In this document: positions 7,614-15,745 of the stretch, in pieces
How positions within the stretch are numbered: position 1 is the stretch's first letter
Layout of the letters: every line of letters begins with the position of its first letter
Position numbers and translations under genes: made by a program
Assembly: GCA_900557645.1 (NCBI GenBank)
Contig: USSZ01000010.1
Span: 1 to 32,236 of the forward strand
Source of the DNA: an uncultured Eubacteriales bacterium
GTDB taxonomy: Bacteria; Bacillota; Clostridia; Christensenellales; UBA1242
DNA: 32,236 bases
Reading direction: 5' to 3'
The notes under the pieces: model-generated
The model's database searches: none
What the model was told of the DNA's origin: nothing
What the model saw: only the letters and a program-made list of their open reading frames with translations

Positions 7614-7628
7614 GTCATATCTTTTTAA

Positions 7629-9071
7629 TTAAATTCTTATATATTTATTTGAACGTTTTAAAAGCCAGTTCATAACTGTAAATGCTCCAAGAAATACTAA
7701 AACGATTGGAATAGCAGCCCAAATACTTAATCCTGCAAGTTGAGTTCCAAGAAGCCCACCGAGAAGCATACCAACAACAAATATTGTTGAGATGTAGGTG
7801 AGTATTGCGTTACTTCCCCAAATTGCAAAGAAATCAAATTTAGGTTTCCAATTATTTATGCAGTTAAGTCCTCCCCAAATCATTGCAGCGATTGCTATGC
7901 AGAACATTGCATAAACAGGAGTGCAACCTCTTTTTGCTGCTGTAAAATTAAATGCAACAATCAAGACAACTGAAATAAGAAGAATCAAAGATGTTAAAAT
8001 CCAATATTTTTTATTATCGTCTTTGAATTCTGCAAAAACTGAACCCATTAAAAGAATGCAAGCCCAACTAAAGCCACCAATTATACCACCTTCTAAGATT
8101 GAGTTTGCAAGAGGGAATAAACCATTTTGCATAAGAATTGTTAAAACTGTAAATGTTATTCCTACCATTATAAGTCTTCCCCATTTATCAAATCTGATAA
8201 ATGGAAGTGCCATAAGTCCAGCAAGACCTATGTTTTGAAGAGTATCCCACTCCCAACCACCATATCTATTACCATCTGTTGGAACTGTTATTTTTTCAGC
8301 AGTTGCCACTAAAATGAAATACAATGCAAGAATTCCTGCAAGAGCCAAGAAATATCTAAACATATTTTCTGCAACAACTTTAAATTTATCATTTTTGACA
8401 AATCTTGAAATTACATAAACAATAAGTAGTGCAATTGCAATCCAGAATCCTATTGCATATATTTTAATTTGTATTGATAGATCTGCAAAGGTTTTATCCC
8501 CAAGGAAGATATCAACCCAACCATTTTCAAAACCATTAAATAAAATTCCTATACCAATTAAAGCCAAGAATCTTAATGCGAGTTGCAAGTATGCTTTTCT
8601 TGTGCCCACTTTTGCTTCTCTAGATTTGAAACTTTTTACTATTGTAAGTCCTATTACAAATATAAACATTGCCGCAAATAAATCTGCAAATGATATTCCT
8701 GGCAATACTTGAAAACCACCACTTCCATGCTCTACAACTGGTGCTAAGAAGTCAAAGCATGAAAATAATGGGAAAATAAATGAGCAAACCATTAAAAACA
8801 TACAAAGTCCTCTAAATCTATCAATAGAAAGCACTCTTTCTGATTTTTTGTTTGATATATTTTCAATATTATTATTGGTTGTTATTTCATTATTTTCTTT
8901 CTTTTTAAATAAATTGAATTTAATTTTCTTTTTTTCGTTTTTCGGTTCTGTTGTTTCAATTTTTACATCAGTTTGTTTGTTAATAGTTTTATTTTCAATG
9001 TTTTCAACTGTGTCATTGGCATTGTTATCAACATTTTGAACTTCTTCAAACTTTGTTTTGTCTTCTGACAT
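7629..9071 (-). CDS. Membrane acyltransferase of the HGSNAT/NagX (DUF5009) type
   Basis: 480 aa. Residues 1-78 are a hydrophilic Lys/Asn/Glu-rich cytoplasmic tail. From SIDRFRGLCMFLMV onward there are about 10-12 membrane segments. The sequence after the first segment, EHGSGGF...PGISFADLFAAMFIFVIGL (from residue 114), parallels the HGSNAT motif with its acceptor histidine, GLTxADLVFPxFxF and IG; His115 is the candidate active-site residue. In HGSNAT an acetyl group passes from cytosolic acetyl-CoA through this histidine to a sugar on the far side of the membrane. I infer acylation of an extracytoplasmic glycan or lipid. GGAG lies 4 nt before the ATG. It is the last gene of the cassette, with 12 bp to its paralogue upstream. 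Confidence 0.75.
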   Translation of the reverse strand: MSEDKTKFEEVQNVDNNANDTVENIENKTINKQTDVKIETTEPKNEKKKIKFNLFKKKENNEITTNNNIENISNKKSERVLSIDRFRGLCMFLMVCSFIFPLFSCFDFLAPVVEHGSGGFQVLPGISFADLFAAMFIFVIGLTIVKSFKSREAKVGTRKAYLQLALRFLALIGIGILFNGFENGWVDIFLGDKTFADLSIQIKIYAIGFWIAIALLIVYVISRFVKNDKFKVVAENMFRYFLALAGILALYFILVATAEKITVPTDGNRYGGWEWDTLQNIGLAGLMALPFIRFDKWGRLIMVGITFTVLTILMQNGLFPLANSILEGGIIGGFSWACILLMGSVFAEFKDDNKKYWILTSLILLISVVLIVAFNFTAAKRGCTPVYAMFCIAIAAMIWGGLNCINNWKPKFDFFAIWGSNAILTYISTIFVVGMLLGGLLGTQLAGLSIWAAIPIVLVFLGAFTVMNWLLKRSNKYIRI

Positions 9072-9083
9072 ATCATTCTCCTT

Positions 9084-10376
9084 TTATAAACTTATTGATT
9101 TTTTCTTTCTCGAAAGTAGGTATGCAAACGCCGTAAGTCCAACTATTGCAATTATTCCTTGGATAAGTGCAAGCCAAACTGGTGCTTGTGCCAGTGCAGA
9201 TTCTGGCATTAATGACGTATAGAGACCTATAACGAAAAATTCAACTAAAAACATTATAATTGGGTTCTTTCCCCACCAAATAAGTGGATCAAATTTTGTT
9301 TTATGATATTTGTCTAGTAAATCAAATACAACAAATATTAAACCACTTAAGCCAACACCTACTAAAATAAAAGTAGGGGAACAACTTCCTAAATTTATTG
9401 TGCCAAGCCATTGGGTAGCCATAACTCCTATTGCACAGAAAAATGCCGAAACTATTAAAGCATTATATTTCTTCTTAAAGTATAAGTCAGCGATGAACAT
9501 ATCAAAGATAAGCATCGCACCCCAACCAAAGCCACCTACAACACCACCATGGACAATTACATCTAGAAGTTCTCTATTATTTCCAATTTGATGATAAATT
9601 GTAAATGCGATAGTTATTATGCTTGCTCCTAAAAATTTAACCCATGATTTTGCCTTAACAAATGGAAATGCAACGAGTATTGCAAATCCTATACCTTGCA
9701 GAGTTACCCAATAACTATAAATAACTCCTTGTCCATTTACTACACTTGCATAATCAATTGATGTTATTATAATATTCATAAGCCCTAAACAAGACAAGGC
9801 AATATAGAAAATTTGTTCTGCGATAGGGGATAACTTTTTATTCCATGATGGAATTAAAGCGAGCAGTCTTAAAATAAGTCCTATAATTGCAATAATAGAG
9901 AAAGCAGTTACTGTCCAGTCAAAAGCATTTAAAGTATAGTCGCCACCAAACATATCTAGAAATTTATTGCAAAGGTCAAGGAAAGTGCCGACACCTATAA
10001 TTGCTAAAGCCCTTTCAAGGTAATGAATAATAGCATGTTTTGTTCCATATAATCTTTGCCATTTGCTAAACGATAGTGCAAATGTAAGACCTATTGCAAA
10101 TATGAATGCTGGTGCAATAATATCTGCAAGTGTCATTCCAGGTAAAATTACAATTCCATTCTCAAGTGAATGATCTGCAAGTCTTGATAGAAATCCTAAA
10201 TTTTTAAAATTTTTTAAAAATTGAAATATAAGCATTGCAAAAACACAAAATCCTCGAAATCTATCAATACTTTTTATTCGTTTTGTTTCTTGTGTTACAT
10301 TATTATTTTTATCTATTTTTTCTTCTATTTGAGTTTCTTTAATAGAAACATTATCATATTTTTTTATTTCTTCCAT
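9084..10376 (-). CDS. Membrane acyltransferase of the HGSNAT/NagX type, paralogue of the next gene
   Basis: 430 aa, with a shorter hydrophilic N-terminus (about 33 residues) and the same architecture. SIDRFRGFCVFAMLIFQF is the first membrane segment. DHSLENG...PGMTLADIIAPAFIFAIGL follows (from residue 68), with His69 in the position of the HGSNAT catalytic histidine, and about ten more segments. It is closer to the classical motif than its neighbour because it keeps the Pro in ADIIAPAF. It lies 7 bp after the acyl-CoA ligase gene and 12 bp before the second acyltransferase, so all three are almost certainly cotranscribed. AGGTGAG precedes the ATG. Two paralogues may mean two acceptors or a heterodimer; the substrate is unknown. 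Confidence 0.75.
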   Translation of the reverse strand: MEEIKKYDNVSIKETQIEEKIDKNNNVTQETKRIKSIDRFRGFCVFAMLIFQFLKNFKNLGFLSRLADHSLENGIVILPGMTLADIIAPAFIFAIGLTFALSFSKWQRLYGTKHAIIHYLERALAIIGVGTFLDLCNKFLDMFGGDYTLNAFDWTVTAFSIIAIIGLILRLLALIPSWNKKLSPIAEQIFYIALSCLGLMNIIITSIDYASVVNGQGVIYSYWVTLQGIGFAILVAFPFVKAKSWVKFLGASIITIAFTIYHQIGNNRELLDVIVHGGVVGGFGWGAMLIFDMFIADLYFKKKYNALIVSAFFCAIGVMATQWLGTINLGSCSPTFILVGVGLSGLIFVVFDLLDKYHKTKFDPLIWWGKNPIIMFLVEFFVIGLYTSLMPESALAQAPVWLALIQGIIAIVGLTAFAYLLSRKKKSISL

Positions 10377-10383
10377 ATCTCAC

Positions 10384-11976
10384 CTATATCATCTCAAATT
10401 TTTTATAATCAACTTTACCAAAATTTGTTCTTGGCATTTCATCTATAAACTCAATAATTCTAGGCCAAGAGTATTTGATAAGATTTTTTTCGCACATAGA
10501 GAAAAGTTCTCGTTTGATTTTTTCTTTATTTGCTTCTTTATTTTTTAATGATATAAAAAGTTTAATATAGGTTTTATCATTATAATGATAAGGAACAGCA
10601 CATGCTTCATCAACCTCAGGATGTGTTTTTGCTAGGTTCTCTATTTCTGATGGGAAGATATTTATTGCACTAATTTTAATTGATCTCTTTTTTCGATCAA
10701 GAATAAATAAGAAACCATCTTTGTCTAAATAACCTAAGTCGCCAGTTTTTATCCAAACTTTGTCTTCTTTTACGACATAGCCCTTTTCTCCATCAAGGTA
10801 ACCTGCCATTACCGAAGGGGAGTTTACCACAATTTCTCCAATAGTATTTGGTTTTAAAACTTTTTCATTTTCGTCCCAAATTTGTATTTCAGTGTTTGGA
10901 ATTGCTTTCCCACAACTATATTTTTTATAGTTCTCAAATGTGTTGACAGCACAAACACTGCTTACTTCAGTAAGTCCATATCCTCGCATTAGACGGGCAG
11001 GTGCTTTATATTTTTCAAGAATTGTATCAAAATGTTCTATAAAAGGTTCGTTTAAAACATCGCCACCACACCATAAATCACGTAATTTTGCAAGATGTTT
11101 TCCATAAAAATTTTTATGTTCTATCATTTTTTTAAACATAATAGGCACGCCTGCCATAAATGTTACATTATGATATTTTATTAAGTTATTTATCTCTTTT
11201 GGAATAAATTTAGGAACTAAAATAAGACTATATTTATTTGTTAAACAAGTGTGCACAGCAACTCCTAGTCCATAAGCATGGAACATAGGTAGGGCAACAA
11301 GACCATATTCTGTGCCACGTTCTTTTCTTGTATACATTTTTTCTAGCGATATACTAAGTTCATTTAATGCACGATTAGTTATTTGAACGATTTTAGGTTG
11401 ACCACTTGTTCCACCACTATGCATGGTGCAAACGACATCATCACAAAGCCCCAACCCCGTAACAATATTGGCTGTGCTATTTTTATTTTTGTGATTTATT
11501 AGTTTTGAATATTTTAAAGTGTGATTACAAGTTTTGCTTTTAATTTTTGTATATAGATAATAAAGACCTTTTCTAAAGAATACATAATTTGCTATAGAAC
11601 AACTTATCAGTATTTGATTTAATCCTACAAGTTCTTTATGGTCTTTGATTAATATATCATAAAACATAAGTCCTTTGGATTTTGTTTGTAGAAGATTTTC
11701 CTTTAACTTGTCAAGAGGAAGAAGGGGGTGAACAATATTCGCTATTACTCCAAGTTTTGAACAAGCATAAAAACCAACAAGTGCTTGTGGACATGTTGGT
11801 AAATATATTGTTAAAACATCACCTTTTTTAAACCCTAGTTCAACTAAAGATATTGCAAATTCTTCAATATCTTTTAGGAATTTGTTCATTGAAATTTTAT
11901 GTCTATTAAATAAAATTGACCCTTTTTTAAGGTCGCAATTATTTATCAGCATTTCATAGCATGTTTGATTATTCAT
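10384..11976 (-). CDS. AMP-forming acyl-CoA synthetase (ANL superfamily)
   Basis: 530 aa. It activates a carboxylic acid as acyl-AMP and then acyl-CoA. Visible motifs: P-loop HSGGTSGQPK (186-195), FHAYG (232-236), YGLTE (333-337), TGD (411-413), DRKKRSIK..NIFPSEIE (427-446), and the C-terminal catalytic lysine in NFGKVD (Lys521). No carrier-protein or condensation domain is fused, so this is a stand-alone ligase. A methionine-rich substrate region hints at a medium or long acyl chain, but the acid cannot be read from sequence. It heads the cassette with two HGSNAT-like acyltransferases, so it probably supplies their acyl-CoA. AAGGATC precedes the ATG. Confidence 0.88.
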   Translation of the reverse strand: MNNQTCYEMLINNCDLKKGSILFNRHKISMNKFLKDIEEFAISLVELGFKKGDVLTIYLPTCPQALVGFYACSKLGVIANIVHPLLPLDKLKENLLQTKSKGLMFYDILIKDHKELVGLNQILISCSIANYVFFRKGLYYLYTKIKSKTCNHTLKYSKLINHKNKNSTANIVTGLGLCDDVVCTMHSGGTSGQPKIVQITNRALNELSISLEKMYTRKERGTEYGLVALPMFHAYGLGVAVHTCLTNKYSLILVPKFIPKEINNLIKYHNVTFMAGVPIMFKKMIEHKNFYGKHLAKLRDLWCGGDVLNEPFIEHFDTILEKYKAPARLMRGYGLTEVSSVCAVNTFENYKKYSCGKAIPNTEIQIWDENEKVLKPNTIGEIVVNSPSVMAGYLDGEKGYVVKEDKVWIKTGDLGYLDKDGFLFILDRKKRSIKISAINIFPSEIENLAKTHPEVDEACAVPYHYNDKTYIKLFISLKNKEANKEKIKRELFSMCEKNLIKYSWPRIIEFIDEMPRTNFGKVDYKKFEMI

Positions 11977-12050
11977 TATAGATCCTTATTAAGAAAATTA
12001 AATTATCAACATTTTTATATTAACATAAATTGTCGAAATTGTAAAGGAAT

Positions 12051-12078
12051 ATAACAACATTTTTTGTTGTTATTTTTT
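12051..12078. terminator. Hairpin after the phosphatase gene
   Basis: ATAACAACA (12051-12059) and TGTTGTTAT (12065-12073) with a 5-nt loop. On the plus strand it ends in a T-run, but no plus-strand gene is seen upstream. On the minus strand it directly follows the phosphatase stop, with a weaker tail. It overlaps the last codons of that gene. Confidence 0.5.
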
Positions 12079-12591
12079 TAATGTTTTTACTTCAGCATTT
12101 CCTATAGATTCAATTTTATCGTTAGGAGATAATTTGTTAATACATCTATAAAGCATTTTAAAATTTCCTCTATGTGCAACTACTAATATATTTTTATTTG
12201 AGTTTTCAATAGATTTAAAAAATATTGCTGTTCGATTATATAAATCTTCTTCAGATTCAGCATTGAATTTATGAGGATCTTCACAAAATTCTTCAAACAT
12301 TTCTTTAGTTATATCTTTTTCACACATACCTGTTGCATCGCCTGCATTTTGTTCTTTTAAATTATCATCACAAATTATTGGACAACTATGATATTTATTT
12401 ATAATTTCAGCAGTTTTTTTTGCCCTTATTAAAGGTGATGAATAAATAATATCAATACTTGTATTTTTAAGTTCTTCTGCAGTTTTTTCTGCTTGTTCTA
12501 TTCCTGTCTGATTTAATGGGGCATCAAGATGACCTTGAATTATTCCATTTATATTACAATCTGTTTGTCCATGTCTAACAAATATTATCAT
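12070..12591 (-). CDS. Histidine phosphatase of the phosphoglycerate mutase family
   Basis: 173 aa. It starts MIIFVRHGQTDCN, with the catalytic RHG at 6-8 (phospho-accepting His7). It continues with the typical GHLDAPLNQTGIEQA, IIYSSPLIRAKKTAEII, and a late VVAHRGNFKML that supplies the second histidine (HRG). Members dephosphorylate small metabolites (as in GpmB, CobC and PhoE); the substrate cannot be chosen here. It is slightly short for the family and lacks the long insert of true glycolytic phosphoglycerate mutases. AAAGGAG precedes the ATG. It follows rsmE by 14 bp on the same strand, so it is likely cotranscribed, with no obvious functional link. Confidence 0.85.
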   Translation of the reverse strand: MIIFVRHGQTDCNINGIIQGHLDAPLNQTGIEQAEKTAEELKNTSIDIIYSSPLIRAKKTAEIINKYHSCPIICDDNLKEQNAGDATGMCEKDITKEMFEEFCEDPHKFNAESEEDLYNRTAIFFKSIENSNKNILVVAHRGNFKMLYRCINKLSPNDKIESIGNAEVKTLKK

Positions 12592-12605
12592 TATATAAAC
12601 TCCTT

Positions 12606-13310
12606 TTAGTTGTTTGATAATATGCTTACTAATGATAAAACAGCAACAACTGCAGTATCACATCTTAAAATGCGTTTTCCTAAACTGATACTTTTGGCAT
12701 TTCTATTTTTAATCATACTTGCTTCTTCATCTGTAAAACCGGCTTCATTGCCGATAATTATTGCTATTTTGTTCTTATTATTTAAAATTTTAGGTTGAAA
12801 TGTATTATCTATAGTTTCATTTTCATAAGGAAATAAAACAAGATCAAATCCATTCAGATATTCTAACATTTCAGTAAATTTTAATAGTTTATTTGCTTTT
12901 AATAATTTTGAACGTTCGCATTGTTTACAAGCAGTAAGGATTTGTTGATTTAATCTTTCTTCTTTTAAAGATTTATTCATTGTCCATTTACTTGTGAAAA
13001 AGTAAATATTATTAACTCCAAGTTCTATTGATTTGGGAATAATGTTATCTATATACTCTTTTTTAGGTAGCATTTGAAAAAGAGTTATATCTTTTTGAGG
13101 ATTGGCAAGATTTAACTCTTTTTTTTCTATTTCACAAATACAATCATTTTTCCCAATTTCTTTTATATTACAATAATAATCATAATCGTCATCAATACAC
13201 GCAATTATTTTATCGCCTTCTTTCATTCTTAAAACTTTTTTTAAATGAAATAATTCGTCCCCAGAAATAATTATATTGTTGTTATTTTTTTTACCGAAAA
13301 ATCTTTTCAT
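12606..13310 (-). CDS. rsmE: 16S rRNA (uracil-1498-N3)-methyltransferase RsmE
   Basis: 234 aa. It methylates N3 of U1498 in 16S rRNA using S-adenosylmethionine. An N-terminal PUA-like domain has FHLKKVLRMKEGDKI (about residues 21-35). The C-terminal SPOUT (knotted) domain has the hallmark IIGNEAGFTDEE (185-196) and SLGKRILRCDTAVVAVL (209-225), which form the methyl-donor site. Length and motif order are normal. AAAAGG precedes the ATG. A consensus promoter lies 18-46 bp upstream. In many Firmicutes rsmE follows prmA or the dnaJ cluster; here it stands several kilobases from dnaJ with a phosphatase gene. Confidence 0.95.
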   Translation of the reverse strand: MKRFFGKKNNNNIIISGDELFHLKKVLRMKEGDKIIACIDDDYDYYCNIKEIGKNDCICEIEKKELNLANPQKDITLFQMLPKKEYIDNIIPKSIELGVNNIYFFTSKWTMNKSLKEERLNQQILTACKQCERSKLLKANKLLKFTEMLEYLNGFDLVLFPYENETIDNTFQPKILNNKNKIAIIIGNEAGFTDEEASMIKNRNAKSISLGKRILRCDTAVVAVLSLVSILSNN

Positions 13311-13327
13311 CCTTTTCTCCGTGTTTA

Positions 13328-13356
13328 ATTATATCAAAGACATAATAATTTTACAA
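13328..13356 (-). promoter_or_regulatory. Promoter of rsmE
   Basis: On the minus strand TTGTAA (complement of 13351-13356), a 17-bp spacer and TATAAT (complement of 13328-13333). The leader to ATG 13310 is about 10 nt. Confidence 0.75.
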
Positions 13357-13390
13357 ATGATTTTTTAAACCTATTATTTATTGATTATGA

Positions 13391-13419
13391 TTGACAAATA
13401 TTCTTTAATCATTTAATAT
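13391..13419 (+). promoter_or_regulatory. Promoter of the inositol-monophosphatase-like gene
   Basis: TTGACA (13391-13396), a 17-bp spacer, TAATAT (13414-13419). AAAGGAG (13434-13440) then leads to ATG 13446. Confidence 0.75.
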
Positions 13420-13445
13420 ATTTTTTGTAGATTAAAGGAGAATTT

Positions 13446-14234
13446 ATGTTTGATAAAGAGTTTAATATTATGAAAGAAGCAATTCTTTATGTAGGCGATA
13501 ATATATTTTTGAAAGGTGCTTCTAAAAAAACTTCCAAAGGTAAAGCAGATTATTTTACAGATAAAGATATTGCTTGCGAAAAATATATTATTGATACTAT
13601 AAAATCTAATTTTTTAAATGATAATATTATTAGCGAAGAAACAAACTCTTATAATGATTTAAAGGATAGAAGTTGGATTATTGACCCCATTGATGGAACA
13701 TTAAATTATATGAATGGTTTAAAAGAATGTGGAATTCAAGTTGCTTTTTATGCAAATGGTGAATGCCAATTTGCAATTATATATTTACCTTATTTTAAAG
13801 AACTATATTTTGCGAAAAAAGGTGAGGGTGCCTTCTTAAATGATAAAAAATTAGATATTTCTCCAGTAGAAATAAAAGATGCAATGATTGATATGGATAT
13901 ACATTCAACAGATTTAGAGATAGTAAAATTGCAGAATAATATAATTTATAAATTAGTTCCAGATATTTTAAAGATAAGAATGTTTGGGGCTGCTTGTTAC
14001 AATTTTGTTGTTGTTGCGACTTCTAAAACATCAGCACATATTTTGGTTGGGAAAAAGTTAAATGTTTGGGATACTATGCCAGGACTTTTTATATGTAAAG
14101 AGGCAGGAGCAAATACTGTTGCCATTCAATACAATGGGTATAATATAGTCATTGCTGCTGATACAGAAATGTTGATTGAATTAATAGTTAAGGTAATAAA
14201 AGAGGAAATTGATAAATTAATTAGTAATAATTAA
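13446..14234 (+). CDS. Inositol monophosphatase family protein
   Basis: 262 aa. This Mg-dependent phosphatase fold acts on inositol phosphates, fructose bisphosphate, PAP and related substrates. Metal-binding motifs are intact: SEET (63-66), DPIDGT (80-85, within WIIDPIDGTLNYMNG) and the C-terminal VWDTMPG (208-214) with Asp209. The substrate cannot be decided; family members in Firmicutes include SuhB-like and fructose-1,6-bisphosphatase IV-like enzymes. The gene has its own promoter and a downstream hairpin, so it is probably monocistronic. It is divergent from rsmE. Confidence 0.88.
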   Translation: MFDKEFNIMKEAILYVGDNIFLKGASKKTSKGKADYFTDKDIACEKYIIDTIKSNFLNDNIISEETNSYNDLKDRSWIIDPIDGTLNYMNGLKECGIQVAFYANGECQFAIIYLPYFKELYFAKKGEGAFLNDKKLDISPVEIKDAMIDMDIHSTDLEIVKLQNNIIYKLVPDILKIRMFGAACYNFVVVATSKTSAHILVGKKLNVWDTMPGLFICKEAGANTVAIQYNGYNIVIAADTEMLIELIVKVIKEEIDKLISNN

Positions 14235-14264
14235 AAAATCCCATTATATTTTATTATTTTACAT

Positions 14265-14332
14265 AAAAAAAGAGTTTTTTATTTATTAAAGGATTAAACT
14301 TTAATTAAATTTAAAAAACTCTCTTTTTTATA
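14265..14332. terminator. Long bidirectional terminator hairpin
   Basis: The arms AAAAAAAGAGTTTTTTA (14265-14281) and TTAAAAAACTCTCTTTTTT (14311-14329) have a loop that itself pairs (ATTAAAG with CTTTAAT). An A-run precedes it and a T-run follows. It lies between two convergent genes. Confidence 0.75.
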
Positions 14333-14421
14333 AAAATGTGTTAAAAAGATAAAAATTAATTACTAAATAATTAAAAATTTAATAATTATTATTTTTTCAT
14401 GACATTTTTTGTAGAATTTAT

Positions 14422-14685
14422 TTAATTTATTTTTTTGCTGATTAGATATCCAGCCATAAAGAAAAGAGCATTTTTGGGAAGGCATATATCTATACAACTG
14501 TTCCCACAGCAGTTATTGTGCCCACAATAATGTTCTTGGCAAGGGTTACATAGAGAAGGACAAGATGGGAAGCAACATTGTGGACCAGGTGGGCATGATG
14601 TTTGCCAATATCCACATGGTTGATTGCAACCACAATGGCATAGGTCAACGAAAGCACCCATTCTATAATTTGTATTAATAATCAT
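14422..14685 (-). CDS. Small cysteine-rich protein of unknown function
   Basis: 87 aa with 15 cysteines between residues 16 and 68 (LCHCGCNQPCG, QCCFPSCPSLCNPC, CGHNNCCGNSC), many prolines, glycines and asparagines, and histidines close to cysteines. A short hydrophobic end (ALFFMAGYLI) before SKKIN could touch a membrane. There is no signal peptide and the N-terminus is soluble. A clear ribosome site (AAGGAG, 7 nt before the ATG) supports translation. I do not recognise the family. Cys-rich proteins of this size occur among spore-coat proteins and metal-binding proteins, either of which would fit. Unlike the GrpE extension the spacing is irregular and includes CC pairs. Confidence 0.65.
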   Translation of the reverse strand: MIINTNYRMGAFVDLCHCGCNQPCGYWQTSCPPGPQCCFPSCPSLCNPCQEHYCGHNNCCGNSCIDICLPKNALFFMAGYLISKKIN

Positions 14686-14740
14686 TTTAAACTCCTTAAC
14701 TTGTTTATTCTAAAAGACTTTATGTCGAAATAGAATATAA

Positions 14741-15745
14741 ATGATGAAAAATGTATTTTTTGCTGTTATTGCAATTGTTGGGACGGTAATTGGTTCTGGG
14801 TTTATTAGTGGTAAAGAAATTGCTGTGTTTTTTTCACGTTTTGGCAACTATTCATATCTTTGTATTTTTTTTATTTTTTTATTATTTTATTTTTTAATTA
14901 GATTTATTTTGAATAAAAGTGAAGATGCTTTAAATCGTTTGTCAAAATCGAAATTTTCATTTTATTCAAATTTAATATTGTGTTTAATTTTTTCATCTGC
15001 AATGTTTGCAGGTATAAGTAATACAATTTGCAATTTAAACATTTTTTTAAGTTGTTTTATATTTGTTTTGGTTTTACTGATGAGTTTTGTTGTATTTAAA
15101 AATGGTATGGGAAGTCTTAATAAATTAAATACTATTTTTATTCCCTTAATGATTTTGATTTTTGTAATAAATTTATGGACTGTTATTGATTTTAAATTTG
15201 TCAGTATTCAAAATAATAATTTAGGGATATCGTTTGTATATGCAATTTTGTATGTTATTTTGAATTTGTCAAATGGAAGCGTATTGATATGCAAATTAGG
15301 GCAATCTTTGACTCAAAAGCAAAAAGCACGAGTTGCTTTTTATTCAGCACTCGTGCTCTTTTTGATATTACTTTCAACTAATATCGTTTTACTTCAAAAT
15401 CAATCATCATTAGTTCAAGATATGCCACTTTTATCTTTATTTTCAGGATTTCAAAAATTTTTGATGACTATTGTTGTTTTTATTGGTTGCATTACAACAT
15501 TGTTTTCACTTGTCTATACTTCATCTTTTTCTATGCGAGGGCTGTGCAAAAATGAATTTTTGATTTTTCTAGTAAGTGTTTTATTTCCCCTTGTGTTTTC
15601 ACTGCTGGGCTTTAGTTTTATTGTTTTATATCTTTATCCACTTGCCAGCATTTTAGGTGGTGTGATTTTAATTGATTTATTTTTTATACCTTTTCTCAAA
15701 AGGACTGACAAGAAAATACATTCCAGCAGCAAGAATACAAAGTAG
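14741..15745 (+). CDS. YkvI-like integral membrane protein (putative transporter)
   Basis: 334 aa, about ten membrane segments. The start FFAVIAIVGTVIGSGFISGK has the GTVIGSGFxSGxE pattern of the YkvI family and related LeuT/APC-fold transporters, in which the glycine-rich unwound helix 1 binds substrate. The substrate is unknown. No ribosome site is visible before ATG 14741. A TAGAAT at 14731-14736 could place the start point at or next to the ATG, so a leaderless message is possible. The 3' end overlaps the convergent ABC permease gene by 69 bp. A terminator-like hairpin lies inside the gene at 15325-15363. Confidence 0.75.
   Translation: MMKNVFFAVIAIVGTVIGSGFISGKEIAVFFSRFGNYSYLCIFFIFLLFYFLIRFILNKSEDALNRLSKSKFSFYSNLILCLIFSSAMFAGISNTICNLNIFLSCFIFVLVLLMSFVVFKNGMGSLNKLNTIFIPLMILIFVINLWTVIDFKFVSIQNNNLGISFVYAILYVILNLSNGSVLICKLGQSLTQKQKARVAFYSALVLFLILLSTNIVLLQNQSSLVQDMPLLSLFSGFQKFLMTIVVFIGCITTLFSLVYTSSFSMRGLCKNEFLIFLVSVLFPLVFSLLGFSFIVLYLYPLASILGGVILIDLFFIPFLKRTDKKIHSSSKNTK
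15325..15363 (+). other. Terminator-like hairpin inside the YkvI-like gene
   Basis: AGCACGAGTTGCT (15325-15337) pairs with AGCACTCGTGCT (15346-15357) apart from one bulged T. The loop is TTTTATTC and the stem is followed by CTTTTT. It is in frame inside the coding region about two-thirds of the way through. It could cause partial termination; no function is shown. Confidence 0.4.
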
